Part shown: in pieces, positions 1 to 7,822 of the stretch
Layout: every line of letters starts with the position of its first letter
Position numbering within the stretch: the stretch's first letter is position 1
Source of the DNA: CAYFZR01 sp964347835 [NCBI: uncultured archaeon]
GTDB lineage: Archaea > CAYFZR01
Assembly: GCA_964347835.1 (NCBI GenBank)
Contig: CAYFZR010000080.1
Span: 1-27,771, forward strand
Length of the DNA: 27,771 nucleotides
Direction: 5' to 3'
Program-made: the position numbers and the translations under genes
Notes under the pieces: generated by a model
Told to the model about the DNA's origin: nothing
Seen by the model: only the letters and a program-made list of their open reading frames with translations
Databases searched by the model: none

Positions 1-2
1 AA

Positions 3-407
3 CTCTTAGATAGCTATGGGAGAAAAAAAATCGATATCTATACTTCTATGCTTTCTAAAGGAGAACATATTATTTTAGATTTGGATCATTGGTTACTTTT
101 TTTAAAATGTCTGGAATCAGCAGAAAATAAGGAAAAATTCATGGAAAGTTTTAAAGCGGTTGCCAAATCTCATGCAGAACAGTTTTACCGATCAAAGAAA
201 TCTATTGATGAATATCTGGACAGATTAGAGGCTTGTAACTTTTTTACCGTTGATAAAACAGCTGAAGATGAATACACTCTCATATTAAACTCAGAAGTGA
301 GCAAGGAATTCATCAAAAATCTGCTCTTAGAAGTATTGACCGGTATGAACTACAAAGTCGAGATAAAAGAAGATTTTGCGAAGCTGAGGCTAGAGATTAT
401 AAAGTAA
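3..407 (+). CDS. Unrecognised protein, C-terminal part (5' end outside window)
   Basis: The frame is open without a stop from the left edge to the TAA at 405-407. An internal ATG at 48 has no ribosome-binding site or TATA-like box before it, so I read this as the 3' part of a gene that begins outside the window. The visible 134 residues are charged and mostly helical in look, with no membrane segment, Cys cluster or nucleotide-binding motif. The last third (roughly residues 90-134) alternates hydrophobic and charged residues, compatible with a small alpha/beta ligand-binding or sensor domain, but I do not recognise a family. It lies 129 bp before glnA on the same strand, and glnA has its own ribosome site, so the two need not be cotranscribed. 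If translation does start at ATG 48, the product is 119 aa. Confidence 0.55.
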   Translation, partial: LLDSYGRKKIDIYTSMLSKGEHIILDLDHWLLFLKCLESAENKEKFMESFKAVAKSHAEQFYRSKKSIDEYLDRLEACNFFTVDKTAEDEYTLILNSEVSKEFIKNLLLEVLTGMNYKVEIKEDFAKLRLEIIK

Positions 408-465
408 ATATTTTAATTAAACACATTTCGCACCAATAAAAGGGATCTAGATTTTAATAGTAAAA

Positions 466-509
466 GATTTTAAGCAATAATACTCATACTGCTTTCGAGA
501 AAAATTTCG
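466..509 (+). promoter_or_regulatory. Candidate glnA promoter with weak NrpR-like operator
   Basis: A TATA-like stretch (GATTTTAAG, 466-474) is followed about 25 nt later by CGAG-AAAAAT-TTCG (496-509). This has the 4-6-4 layout of the known NrpR operator GGAA-N6-TTCC but matches only 5 of its 8 defined bases. It agrees at 10 of 14 positions with the better site at 3538-3551 in front of the glutamate synthase gene. The location at the expected transcription start would suit a repressor. The site is also partly palindromic (TCGA at both ends). Evidence is weak taken alone. Confidence 0.3.
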
Positions 510-536
510 AATAATTAATACGTTCGGAGGGAAAAG

Positions 537-1865
537 ATGACAGAAGAAAAAAAACAGGAAATTTTAGAAAAATGTGAGAAAGAAGATGTTAAATTCGTTA
601 AATTATGGTTCACCGATATTTATGGTTGGCTCAAAAGTTTTGCAATAATGGCGGACGAACTTGAAATTGTTCTTGATGAGGGTATGGGATTTGATGGGTC
701 TTCGGTAACAGGTTTTCAATCCATCGAAGAGAGTGATATGGTTGCTTTGCCTGATCCAAACACCTTTTCCATTATACCATGGAGACCTAAGGAAAAAAGA
801 GAAGCTAGATTAATATGTGATATTTATCAACCGGATGGTACGCCTTATGAGGGAGATCCTCGTTTTGTTTTGAAAAAAAATTTAGAAAGAGCTGAAAAAA
901 TGGGTTATACCTATAATGTAGGACCTGAGATAGAATATTTTTATTTTAAAAATAGTACAGGTGCGGATATTCTTGATAGCGGTGGTTATTTCGATTTAAC
1001 TCCCCACGACTCTGCTTTGGATCTTCGGAGAGAAACAATCTTTGCCTTGGAATCAATGGGAATAAAGGCGAAGTACAGTCATCACGAAGGAGCCCCCAGT
1101 CAGCACGAGATTGTACTCCAACACACCGATGCATTAACCATGTCGGATAATATAATAACTCATAAACTTGCCGTGAAGGCGATAGCCGAACTCATGGGAG
1201 TATATGCTTCGTTTATTCCTAAACCTCTCTTCGATCAAAATGGATCTGGCATGCATGTCCATCAATCTTTATTCAAGGACGGAAAAAACGCCTTCTTCGA
1301 TCCAGATGATAAATATCAACTATCCGATGTTGCAAAAAAATTTGTAGCCGGTCAACTAACTCATGCCAGAGAATACACCTCAATTGTAGCCCAGTGGGTC
1401 AATTCCTATAAGAGACTGGTTCCCGGATATGAGGCACCCGTGTATGTGGCATGGTGCGTTAGAAACAGATCTGCCTTGATAAGAGTTCCAGTTATTAGAC
1501 CTGGAAGGGAAGAATCTACAAGAGTAGAGCTCCGCCATCCGGATCCGGCGTGCAATCCTTATCTTGCCTTTGCAGTAATATTGGCTGCCGGTCTAGAGGG
1601 AATCGAGAATAATTACGAATTGCCTCCCCCCGTTGAAAAGAACATATATAAGATGGGACACGCTGAGATAGAGGCTGCAGGACTTCAATCATTGCCCACT
1701 AACTTAGCAGAGGCTGTTGCAGAAACCGAGAATAGCGAGTTAGTGAGAAAGGCTCTCAGAGAGCATGTCTTTAGAAATTTCGTCGAATTGAAAAAGAAAG
1801 AATGGCACAGGTACAACGTAAGGGTCCACCCCTTCGAGATAAAATGGTATCTACCGAGACTCTGA
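537..1865 (+). CDS. glnA: Glutamine synthetase, type I (GSI-alpha)
   Basis: Makes glutamine from glutamate, ammonia and ATP in the cytoplasm, the main entry of ammonia into metabolism. The 442-residue protein shows the full GSI layout: an N-terminal beta-grasp domain with FDGSSVTGF, the catalytic domain with GPEIEYFYF (metal-binding Glu), HHEGAPSQHEI, GSGMHVHQS, NRSALIRVP and VELRHPDPACNPYLAFA, and the C-terminal end WHRYNVRVHPFEIKWYLPRL. The region that carries the adenylylation Tyr in GSI-beta enzymes is short and lacks the usual context, so this is a GSI-alpha type, probably controlled at transcription and by effectors and not by adenylylation. The start is fixed by GGAGGG at 526-531, five bases before the ATG. 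Genes for glutamate synthase and NrpR follow on the opposite strand, converging with a 37-bp gap. A possible NrpR site lies at 496-509. Confidence 0.97.
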   Translation: MTEEKKQEILEKCEKEDVKFVKLWFTDIYGWLKSFAIMADELEIVLDEGMGFDGSSVTGFQSIEESDMVALPDPNTFSIIPWRPKEKREARLICDIYQPDGTPYEGDPRFVLKKNLERAEKMGYTYNVGPEIEYFYFKNSTGADILDSGGYFDLTPHDSALDLRRETIFALESMGIKAKYSHHEGAPSQHEIVLQHTDALTMSDNIITHKLAVKAIAELMGVYASFIPKPLFDQNGSGMHVHQSLFKDGKNAFFDPDDKYQLSDVAKKFVAGQLTHAREYTSIVAQWVNSYKRLVPGYEAPVYVAWCVRNRSALIRVPVIRPGREESTRVELRHPDPACNPYLAFAVILAAGLEGIENNYELPPPVEKNIYKMGHAEIEAAGLQSLPTNLAEAVAETENSELVRKALREHVFRNFVELKKKEWHRYNVRVHPFEIKWYLPRL

Positions 1866-1902
1866 AATTTTAAATGAAAATAAAAAAATAAAATGGAAGA
1901 TC

Positions 1903-3492
1903 TTATTCTAAGATCCGTTCCATCACTTCTGCTTCAGCGTCCATTATGAATGGAATTCCAGTTACCCTTTCCGCAATCTCTGAAATCGAGGCTAAATCAT
2001 CCCTATTCAAAAGGTCAAGTCTGAATTTTCTAGATCCGGCCATGAGTTGTTTGAGTCCAACTCCAAGGTAATCGTGGAAATATGTGTATATTCCAATCGC
2101 ACCCATTGGGATATCTCTGGATCTTTCTCCAAACTCGTTCTCAAGCTCTTCTATCAGTATAAAGAATTGTTCTGGTCTAGTTCCATAATTTTCTGCAAAG
2201 GATTTAGGTAACCTTCCTTCATCAGCTAACTCTTTGAAATAGGTAGATTTCATTGCAGCTGTTATGGGCGCTCTTGCCATGGCTATAGCCTTTATATGGG
2301 GTCCGTTTCCAAGATTGCTCATAGCAATCGATTTGAATATTTGAGGCGGGTTAACGAAACCGCCTGCAAAGGCGATGTCAGGCACGTGTTTTCCTGCTTT
2401 TTTCAATATTTCTATGCATTTCAGAACCTGAGCCTCCAGATATACTGTTGGAGTACTACACTCGTTCATCATGGGCACAGGACTCATGCCTGTTCCACCT
2501 CCGGCACCATCGAATGTGACTAAATCAACCTTGGCCTCAGAAACCGCCTTCATCGTGAAGGCAGTGGCAGATGGTCTGTACGCGCCGGTCTTGAGAAACA
2601 CATGTTTGGCCCCCTGCTCCCTTAACCGTTCAACGTCCTCGACAAAATCATCCAGGACCGGAAAGCCCACCTTGCTGTGCCTTTCAAAGGATTTAAAGAC
2701 ACCACCCCTGAAAGCATTTTGAACGACTTCGTCTGTTGGATCTGGAATAACTAAGTATCCTCGCTGCTTCAATTCAATAGCCTTATCGAGGTCGTATATC
2801 CTGACTTCTCCTCCAATGGATTTGGCGCCCTGACCCCATTTTCTTTCTATTATATTGACTTCTAACTTGGACAGGGCATACTCACATACACCCAGTCTTT
2901 GGTCCTCCACATTAGTCTGGACGGCTATGTCTCCGTGTTTTCCATCCCAGAATTCTCTGTATTTATCAACCCGATATTTAAGATCATCTGAATGATTTAC
3001 CTTACCGTTGTTGAATCTTGCCTGCATATCCATTCCGACAACGTTTTCTCCTATTAATTGGACCGTTCCAGAGATCGCCGCTCCAATAGCAAGTTCGGAC
3101 CAGAAATTAAAAGCTACTTGAGTGGATCCCAGTGCAGCGGTAAAAACCGGGACTTTGAGGGGAACTCCTCCTATAGAAGTTGAAATATCTACAGCCGGAA
3201 AAATTGCTTTATCCGGATCCTCTTCTATTCCCTCTGCTCCAATTAATCCACTTAAGATCTGAAAATGAGACCAATCTAGAGCATAATCCTTATTAGATGC
3301 AGCGGTACTTGTCCCGAATTCTTCTGGAACAGGGTATAGTACTTCTCTTCCTCTAAGCGCGGCCTTTCCTATTTGACACAGTACGTTACATTCTTTTATA
3401 CATATGGGACACATTCCACTAAAGGGACTTGCATCTCTTACTCTAATGGACGTGCCGGTCGCGGAACTCATATTTGCATAACTGAAAGTCAT
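1903..3492 (-). CDS. gltB: Archaeal-type glutamate synthase, FMN-binding domain protein
   Basis: Corresponds to the central FMN/Fe-S synthase domain of glutamate synthase, which makes glutamate from 2-oxoglutarate and ammonia; in many archaea this domain is a separate polypeptide. The N-terminal part has a Cys cluster (CPICIKECNVLC, pattern C-x2-C-x3-C-x3-C) that may bind an Fe-S cluster. It is followed by the TIM-barrel region with GGVPLKVPVFTAALGS, FLKTGAYRP, TFDGAGGGTGMSPVP, IAFAGGF and the late GAIGIYTYFHDYLGVG segment. The frame is open to 3582, but I choose ATG at 3492 (529 aa): GAGGTGA at 3501-3507 is correctly spaced, and the extra 30 residues would cover the promoter. The amidotransferase and alpha-type GXGXG domains are not in the window, so ammonia or a separate glutaminase subunit must supply nitrogen. 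nrpR lies just upstream, and two NrpR-like sites lie in the promoter, so repression under nitrogen sufficiency is likely. Confidence 0.93.
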   Translation of the reverse strand: MTFSYANMSSATGTSIRVRDASPFSGMCPICIKECNVLCQIGKAALRGREVLYPVPEEFGTSTAASNKDYALDWSHFQILSGLIGAEGIEEDPDKAIFPAVDISTSIGGVPLKVPVFTAALGSTQVAFNFWSELAIGAAISGTVQLIGENVVGMDMQARFNNGKVNHSDDLKYRVDKYREFWDGKHGDIAVQTNVEDQRLGVCEYALSKLEVNIIERKWGQGAKSIGGEVRIYDLDKAIELKQRGYLVIPDPTDEVVQNAFRGGVFKSFERHSKVGFPVLDDFVEDVERLREQGAKHVFLKTGAYRPSATAFTMKAVSEAKVDLVTFDGAGGGTGMSPVPMMNECSTPTVYLEAQVLKCIEILKKAGKHVPDIAFAGGFVNPPQIFKSIAMSNLGNGPHIKAIAMARAPITAAMKSTYFKELADEGRLPKSFAENYGTRPEQFFILIEELENEFGERSRDIPMGAIGIYTYFHDYLGVGLKQLMAGSRKFRLDLLNRDDLASISEIAERVTGIPFIMDAEAEVMERILE

Positions 3493-3508
3493 TTTTTCAA
3501 TCACCTCG

Positions 3509-3562
3509 TCGGTAGTCCTTTTCCTATTATAATTCTCGGTAATTTTTTTCCTATTATTTATA
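3509..3562 (-). promoter_or_regulatory. Glutamate synthase promoter with two tandem NrpR-type operators
   Basis: Reading the minus strand, a TATA box (TATAAATA, 3555-3562) is followed by two 22-bp direct repeats (3536-3557 and 3509-3530) that agree at 19 of 22 positions and are separated by 5 bp (period 27). Each contains GGAA-N6-TACC: GGAA-AAAAAT-TACC at 3551-3538 and GGAA-AAGGAC-TACC at 3524-3511. The known NrpR operator of methanogens is GGAA-N6-TTCC, so each site has one mismatch. One site lies between the TATA box and the expected transcription start (about 3533), the other just after it, where bound repressor would block transcription. The nrpR gene is adjacent. Binding itself is inferred. 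Confidence 0.65.
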
Positions 3563-3634
3563 TGTTTAGTTCGCCACAACAAGAGAGAATTTTTTAAATC
3601 AAAAATTTTATCGAGATATGGATTTTTTTCTTTT

Positions 3635-4612
3635 CTAAAGTCTCTTAAAATCTTTTATATCAATTATAGATTCCAAAGCCATAGTTTTAGTCTCGAAGCC
3701 TTTTTCTTCTACAGCCGCCATCGAATTTACGCCACCGATCAAAGATATGCCAATCTTATCCCTACCTACAGGCATTCCAAGCAAGGGTTGATTTGGCTTT
3801 CCAAATTTCAATAACCCTGTGAAACCTCTTTTTTCCATTGTTTCGAATATTTTTTCTGCTTTTTCTTTGGCAATCATCGGTATTTCTCTAAAATTAGCCA
3901 AAATTTTGCCATTTCCTGTTTCTATTACTTCATCTATTGATGTTATCTTCTTGGTCATAAATACCTCAAGGGGTTCTAAAGAAGAACCGTGATAGGATAT
4001 CACGTCTGAGAATCTATAAGGATTATGGTTTAAAAATTGGACTACTCCACCAAACTTTGGCTCAACGGGTATTCCGGCCTTAAAAAGTACTCCATCGAAT
4101 GTTATACTGCATACAGTTGCTATTACTGCCATATCTTTCGGTACTTCGTATCCGCCTAAGGTCTCTCCTTCTTCTACCACCAAAACATGCGGACTTATCG
4201 ATAAACGTGCATCATATACATTTTTCATTATTTCCAATGTCTCTTCGAGATATTTTTTCTCTACAAAACTTATATTGCTGGCAACCGTTCCTTTGTCTTC
4301 AATAGGATCGTAGGTTACATTATATGCTATGGTCTCTATCTTAGTTATGATAAATCCCAGTCTATCTTGTATCAGTGCATCTTCCAACTCTTCTATACCT
4401 TTTTCGGTTATTTTTCTTCCTATTTGGCCGTGTTTCTTCGTTAGCCCTCTTTCATCCATGATCTTCAAATAATATCGAACAGCTCTTTCTCCTATGTTAT
4501 ATCCTGATTCTTTCAGCTCTCTTGCTATTATTCTTGCTCCAACAGGATCTTTCTTGTCACTAAGATATCTCAATATTTCTACGATCTTTCTTTGTATGTC
4601 TATATCATCCAT
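3635..4612 (-). CDS. nrpR: Nitrogen regulatory repressor NrpR (single-NRD, NrpRI-like)
   Basis: Transcriptional repressor of nitrogen-assimilation genes that leaves its operator when 2-oxoglutarate rises. Residues 1-70 form a winged helix (QRKIVEILRYLSDKKDPVGA, then GERAVRYYLKIMDERGLTKK and GQIGRKITEKGIEEL). The rest is one NRD ligand domain, with signatures such as FDGVLFKAGIPVEPKFGGVVQF, ISYHGSSLEPLEVF, ANFREIPMIA, LKFGKPNQPLLGMPVGRDKIG and GGVNSMAAVEEKGFET. The family has either two NRDs in one chain (about 540 aa) or one; at 325 aa this is the winged-helix-plus-one-NRD form, for which a separate NRD-only partner is often encoded elsewhere. The frame begins at GTG 4630, but I prefer ATG 4612 (MDDIDIQRK): it is 26-29 nt after a TATA-like box and an operator-like site occupies the gap. 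It is 142 bp upstream of the glutamate synthase gene, same strand, probably with separate promoters. Confidence 0.93.
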   Translation of the reverse strand: MDDIDIQRKIVEILRYLSDKKDPVGARIIARELKESGYNIGERAVRYYLKIMDERGLTKKHGQIGRKITEKGIEELEDALIQDRLGFIITKIETIAYNVTYDPIEDKGTVASNISFVEKKYLEETLEIMKNVYDARLSISPHVLVVEEGETLGGYEVPKDMAVIATVCSITFDGVLFKAGIPVEPKFGGVVQFLNHNPYRFSDVISYHGSSLEPLEVFMTKKITSIDEVIETGNGKILANFREIPMIAKEKAEKIFETMEKRGFTGLLKFGKPNQPLLGMPVGRDKIGISLIGGVNSMAAVEEKGFETKTMALESIIDIKDFKRL

Positions 4613-4620
4613 ATGTACAA

Positions 4621-4646
4621 GGCATCCCACTTCCTACTATTTAATC
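4621..4646 (-). promoter_or_regulatory. nrpR promoter with candidate autoregulatory operator
   Basis: On the minus strand a TATA-like box (GATTAAATAG, 4646-4637) is followed directly by GGAA-GTGGGA-TGCC (4634-4621), which differs at one defined position from the operator-like sites at 3511-3551 and at one from the published GGAA-N6-TTCC form. The ATG at 4612 follows after 8 nt, so the mRNA would be leaderless or nearly so and the repressor would cover the transcription start. It also fits the shared AGTAGGAA/ATAGGAA context of the other two sites. Autoregulation is inferred. Confidence 0.5.
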
Positions 4647-4664
4647 TTTCTGTGAAATTCCTGG

Positions 4665-4681
4665 GAGATTATTTTTATCTC
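4665..4681. repeat. Inverted repeat upstream of nrpR
   Basis: GAGAT-TATTTTT-ATCTC, a 5-bp inverted repeat with a 7-bp AT-rich centre, lies about 55 bp upstream of the nrpR start within the 294-bp gap (4613-4906). It could be a protein site or a chance palindrome; there is no second copy nearby. Confidence 0.25.
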
Positions 4682-4845
4682 TAAAATAATCATTTTCTAT
4701 TAGTATTTTGTAATAATATATCGTGTTAAGGTGCTATGAAACAAAGGGCTAATTACTAATTCTTTTTAGATAATAAATTTTTACATATAACTAGATATTT
4801 TTTGCTTCTTATTAAATCAAAAAACGAATTCTAAGCTCTTCATCC

Positions 4846-4889
4846 CCCTATAAAAAAATAGGGTAGAGAACGGTTCATTTAATACCGTT
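4846..4889 (-). terminator. Paired hairpins after cdc48, probable 3' end signal
   Basis: Two inverted repeats follow the cdc48 stop codon (4907) in the direction of its transcription: AACGGT/ACCGTT (4869-4874 with 4884-4889, 9-nt loop) and CCCTAT/ATAGGG (4846-4851 with 4858-4863, loop of six A/T). On the transcribed strand the second has a U6 loop and is followed by another run of T about 15 nt later. They probably mark the end of the hsp20-cdc48 transcript. The remainder of the gap, 4682-4845, is very AT-rich with no gene that I can see. Confidence 0.45.
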
Positions 4890-4906
4890 AATAAAATAAT
4901 TTTCTA

Positions 4907-7111
4907 TTAGACGTACTCTTTTCCTCTCTCTCTTTCTCGTTCTCTATCTATGATAGAACCTTTATCAAAAGTTTCGCATATTGTGCAGTACTTATCTAGA
5001 TCCGTCTTAGAAATTCCTTTGACCTTTTCCAAAGCCATATCCATATGTCTTGCGGCAACCTTTGTCTCATCTGGATTTTCTGCTTTTCCTTCTCCAATCG
5101 CTTCTCTTATGGCTGACATGACAGCCTCATTGCATACGGCTGCTATATCAGCGCCTGTGTATCCTTCTGTCTTCTTGACAAGTCTATCTATAGAGATATC
5201 TTCAGCGATAGGCTTGTCTTTTAAGTGTATTTCGAAGATCTTCTTTCTTGCTTCTGGATCTGGTGGAGTAATGTAGACCAACCTGTCAAATCTGCCTGGT
5301 CTTAGTAGAGCAGTATCAATTATATCTGGTCTATTCGTCGCGGCGATGATTACAACATCTCTTAACTCTTCCAGACCATCCAACTCGGTTAGAATTTGGC
5401 TAATCACTCTCTCAGTTACGTGAGAATCAAACCCTAGTCCACGGGTTGGGGTGATGGAATCTATCTCATCGAAGAACACTATGCATGGCGCTGCTTGTCT
5501 AGCCTTTCTGAACATCTCTCTAACCGCTTTCTCGGATTCTCCGACCCATTTGCTCAAGAATTCCGGACCCTTTACTGATATGAAGTTAGCTTCACTTTCT
5601 TTAGCAACAGCCTTAGCGAGTAAAGTCTTCCCTGTGCCTGGAGGTCCGAATAAGAGCACTCCTTTTGGAGGCTTCGCGTTCATATGTTTGAATAAGTCTG
5701 GATATCTAAGAGGCCATTCTACCGCCTCTTTCAGGCTTTCTTTGGCACTCTCTAAACCACCTATATCGTCCCATGATACGTCTGGAGTTTCTATGAATAC
5801 TTCACGGAGTGCAGATGGTTCTATTTCCCTTAGAGCATCTAAGAAGTCTTCCTGAGTAACTACTAGTTGATTTAATATGTCTGCAGGTATTTGCTCTGCC
5901 TCAAGGTCGATATTGGGTAATACTCTTCTTAATGCCCTCATACCCGCTTCTTTAGATAATGCAGAGAGATCCGCTCCCACAAAGCCATGAGTGATATTTG
6001 CGAGATATTTAAGGTCTACGCTTTCATCCAAGGGCATGCCTCTTGTATGTATTTGTAGTGTCTCTAGTCTAGCATCTTTGTCTGGTATACCCAATTCTAT
6101 TTCTCTGTCAAATCTGCCTGGTCTTCTTAGAGCAGGATCTATGGCGTTTACTCTGTTTGTGGCGCCTATAACTATTACTTTTCCTCTTGCCTCCATACCG
6201 TCCATTAATGCAAGTAATTGTGCTACGACCCTTCTTTCAACTTCTCCTGTGACTTCCTCTCTTTTTGGTGCAATAGAATCTATTTCATCTATGAATATTA
6301 TACTTGGGGCACTTTCTTCTGCTTGTTTAAACAATTCTCTAATTCTTTCTTCACTCTCCCCGTAGAATTTGCTCATTACTTCAGGACCGCTTATTGAAAC
6401 GAAGTTAGCGTTACTCTCGTTTGCAACTGCTTTTGCCAAAAGAGTTTTTCCAGTTCCTGGAGCACCATGTAGAAGAACACCTTTAGGAGGCTCAATGCCT
6501 AAACGCTCGAAAACTTCTGGATGTCTCAAAGGAAGTTCTATCATCTCTCTTACTTTTCTTATCTCTTCTTTTAGACCTCCAATGTCTTCATATCTTACTC
6601 TTGGAACTTCTTTTACTTCTTTGACAGGTTTTTCGCTTACCGTTACCCTAGTATGATATCTTACGATCACAGCATCTGCCTTAGGTCTATAACCTGTTAC
6701 AACTAGGTCAATTCTTCTTCCCATAACATTGAGTTCTACATAGTCTCCAAGGGAAATTGGTCGATTTTCGAGCAACCTTGAAAGATACGCTTCTCCATCC
6801 ATTATACGCAAAAGTTCGGTGGGAGCAAGAGTGACTTCTTGAGCATCTTCTCCTTCTATCTTTTCTACTTCAACTTTGTCATCTATTCTAACATCAGCGT
6901 TTCTTCTTATGGCGCCATCTATTCTTATCGTACTTCTTCCAGCATCTTCAGGGTAGCCGGGCCACGATATTGCAACTGTACGCTTCTTTCCTGTGATTTC
7001 TAAGATGTCACCAGTTGTAATGCCTAATCTATCCGCGACAATTGGGTCTATTCTAGCCAGACCTCTTCCAACGTCTCCAGGTTTTGCTTCGACAACTCTT
7101 AATGTCTCCAT
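4907..7111 (-). CDS. cdc48: Cdc48/VAT-type AAA+ ATPase, two ATPase rings
   Basis: Hexameric unfoldase that extracts or unfolds proteins using ATP, often feeding the archaeal proteasome. The 734 residues, counted from ATG 7111, comprise the N-domain (residues 1-85 double-psi barrel with [12 protein letters not shown], 90-160 second subdomain), D1 (Walker A GAPGTGKT 216-223, Walker B IIFIDE 271-276, arginine-finger region RRPGRFDR 329-336, pore loop KFYG 248-251) and D2 (GPPGTGKT 489-496, IVFFDE 544-549, LRPGRFDR 603-610, pore loop KWVG 521-524). The frame opens at TTG 7120, overlapping the hsp20 stop, but the ATG nine bases later matches where homologues begin and sits 5 nt after that stop. 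The C-terminus is odd: a run of alternating Arg-Glu (residues 723-729) followed by GKEYV. The penultimate Tyr recalls the HbYX proteasome-docking motif, but the preceding residue is Glu and not hydrophobic. Confidence 0.97.
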   Translation of the reverse strand: METLRVVEAKPGDVGRGLARIDPIVADRLGITTGDILEITGKKRTVAISWPGYPEDAGRSTIRIDGAIRRNADVRIDDKVEVEKIEGEDAQEVTLAPTELLRIMDGEAYLSRLLENRPISLGDYVELNVMGRRIDLVVTGYRPKADAVIVRYHTRVTVSEKPVKEVKEVPRVRYEDIGGLKEEIRKVREMIELPLRHPEVFERLGIEPPKGVLLHGAPGTGKTLLAKAVANESNANFVSISGPEVMSKFYGESEERIRELFKQAEESAPSIIFIDEIDSIAPKREEVTGEVERRVVAQLLALMDGMEARGKVIVIGATNRVNAIDPALRRPGRFDREIELGIPDKDARLETLQIHTRGMPLDESVDLKYLANITHGFVGADLSALSKEAGMRALRRVLPNIDLEAEQIPADILNQLVVTQEDFLDALREIEPSALREVFIETPDVSWDDIGGLESAKESLKEAVEWPLRYPDLFKHMNAKPPKGVLLFGPPGTGKTLLAKAVAKESEANFISVKGPEFLSKWVGESEKAVREMFRKARQAAPCIVFFDEIDSITPTRGLGFDSHVTERVISQILTELDGLEELRDVVIIAATNRPDIIDTALLRPGRFDRLVYITPPDPEARKKIFEIHLKDKPIAEDISIDRLVKKTEGYTGADIAAVCNEAVMSAIREAIGEGKAENPDETKVAARHMDMALEKVKGISKTDLDKYCTICETFDKGSIIDRERERERGKEYV

Positions 7112-7116
7112 TTTGA

Positions 7117-7653
7117 TCAATCTACCTTAATTTCTTTAGATTTTGTCTCTTCAACCTTCTTTAGTTTAGCTCTTACCTCAAGGATACCATTTTTGTATGT
7201 AGCTTTCGTTTGGTCAATTTCTACCTCTTTATCCAGTGGTATGTCTTTGTGGTAGTTTCTGCTTTTACCTTCTGCCTTTATTACTATACCATTCTCTCGA
7301 CCTTCTATCTTTATGTCCTCTTTTTCAATGCCAGGCATTTCAACCGTTATTATGATTTCTTTCTTCTCTTTATCTTCTATTACGTCTGCAAAAGGTTCTC
7401 TGACATTCGTATCTACATATTCTCTACCCATAGGTTGGACATTTCCAAACCTTTGAATCACGGGTTCTCCATCCGGTCCTATAGTGAATGAAAAACCGTA
7501 AACAAGAGGCATCTTTTCAAATCTTTTCTCTTCTTCTTCTAGAGTTCTAAACATCCGATCCATCATTTCTTCTATTTCTTTGAAAGTGTCTCCAAATGGA
7601 CCAAACATATCGAATATATCTCTTCTATCTCTTCTCCTCTTTCTCCAAGGCAT
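7117..7653 (-). CDS. hsp20: Small heat-shock protein, Hsp20/alpha-crystallin family
   Basis: ATP-independent holdase chaperone that keeps unfolded proteins soluble. It has 178 residues: a basic start ([12 protein letters not shown]), an N-terminal arm rich in Phe, Met and Glu ([23 protein letters not shown]) and an alpha-crystallin domain from about residue 85 ([31 protein letters not shown] through [12 protein letters not shown], including the G-x-L motif as NGILEV). The C-terminal tail has no I-x-I/V oligomerisation motif apart from the weak KEIKV end. The start is supported by GAGGTGA at 7660-7666, six bases before the ATG. It is the first gene of an operon with cdc48, whose start lies 5 nt beyond its stop, so holdase and unfoldase are made together and translation is probably coupled. 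Confidence 0.93.
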   Translation of the reverse strand: MPWRKRRRDRRDIFDMFGPFGDTFKEIEEMMDRMFRTLEEEEKRFEKMPLVYGFSFTIGPDGEPVIQRFGNVQPMGREYVDTNVREPFADVIEDKEKKEIIITVEMPGIEKEDIKIEGRENGIVIKAEGKSRNYHKDIPLDKEVEIDQTKATYKNGILEVRAKLKKVEETKSKEIKVD

Positions 7654-7702
7654 TTACATCACCTCATGAGTGTTAAACTTTATCAATAATTCTGCGTTAG
7701 AA

Positions 7703-7716
7703 GTTATATATAAATC
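7703..7716 (-). promoter_or_regulatory. TATA box of the hsp20-cdc48 operon
   Basis: On the minus strand ATTTATATATAAC matches the archaeal TATA consensus very well. Transcription would begin about 25 nt on, near 7682, leaving a roughly 30-nt leader that carries the GAGGTGA ribosome site. No heat-shock operator was recognised around it. Confidence 0.6.
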
Positions 7717-7789
7717 TTGCTATTACTTTATGCTAAGTTATTGTGTATGAGAAGGGAGGATATAATGCCTTCCTGCTTCAAATATAATC

Positions 7790-7801
7790 ATTTAAATAAA
7801 C
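7790..7801 (+). promoter_or_regulatory. TATA box for the 7823 gene
   Basis: ATTTAAATAAAC is centred 27 nt before the ATG at 7823, with no ribosome site in between, so the mRNA is expected to be leaderless. Confidence 0.5.
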
Positions 7802-7822
7802 ATAAAATACCGTGGTTTAAAC

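Noticed and set aside
3493-3582. N-terminal extension of the glutamate synthase protein
   Set aside because: It covers the operator repeats and the TATA box, and a well-spaced GAGGTGA points to ATG 3492.
4907-4915. A true HbYX proteasome-docking motif on Cdc48
   Set aside because: Tyr is in the penultimate place but the preceding residue is Glu, so the motif is incomplete; kept only as a curiosity.
4950-6656. Several plus-strand open frames of 95-134 codons opposite cdc48
   Set aside because: They are antisense shadows of a strongly conserved ATPase; none has a ribosome site or recognisable domain.
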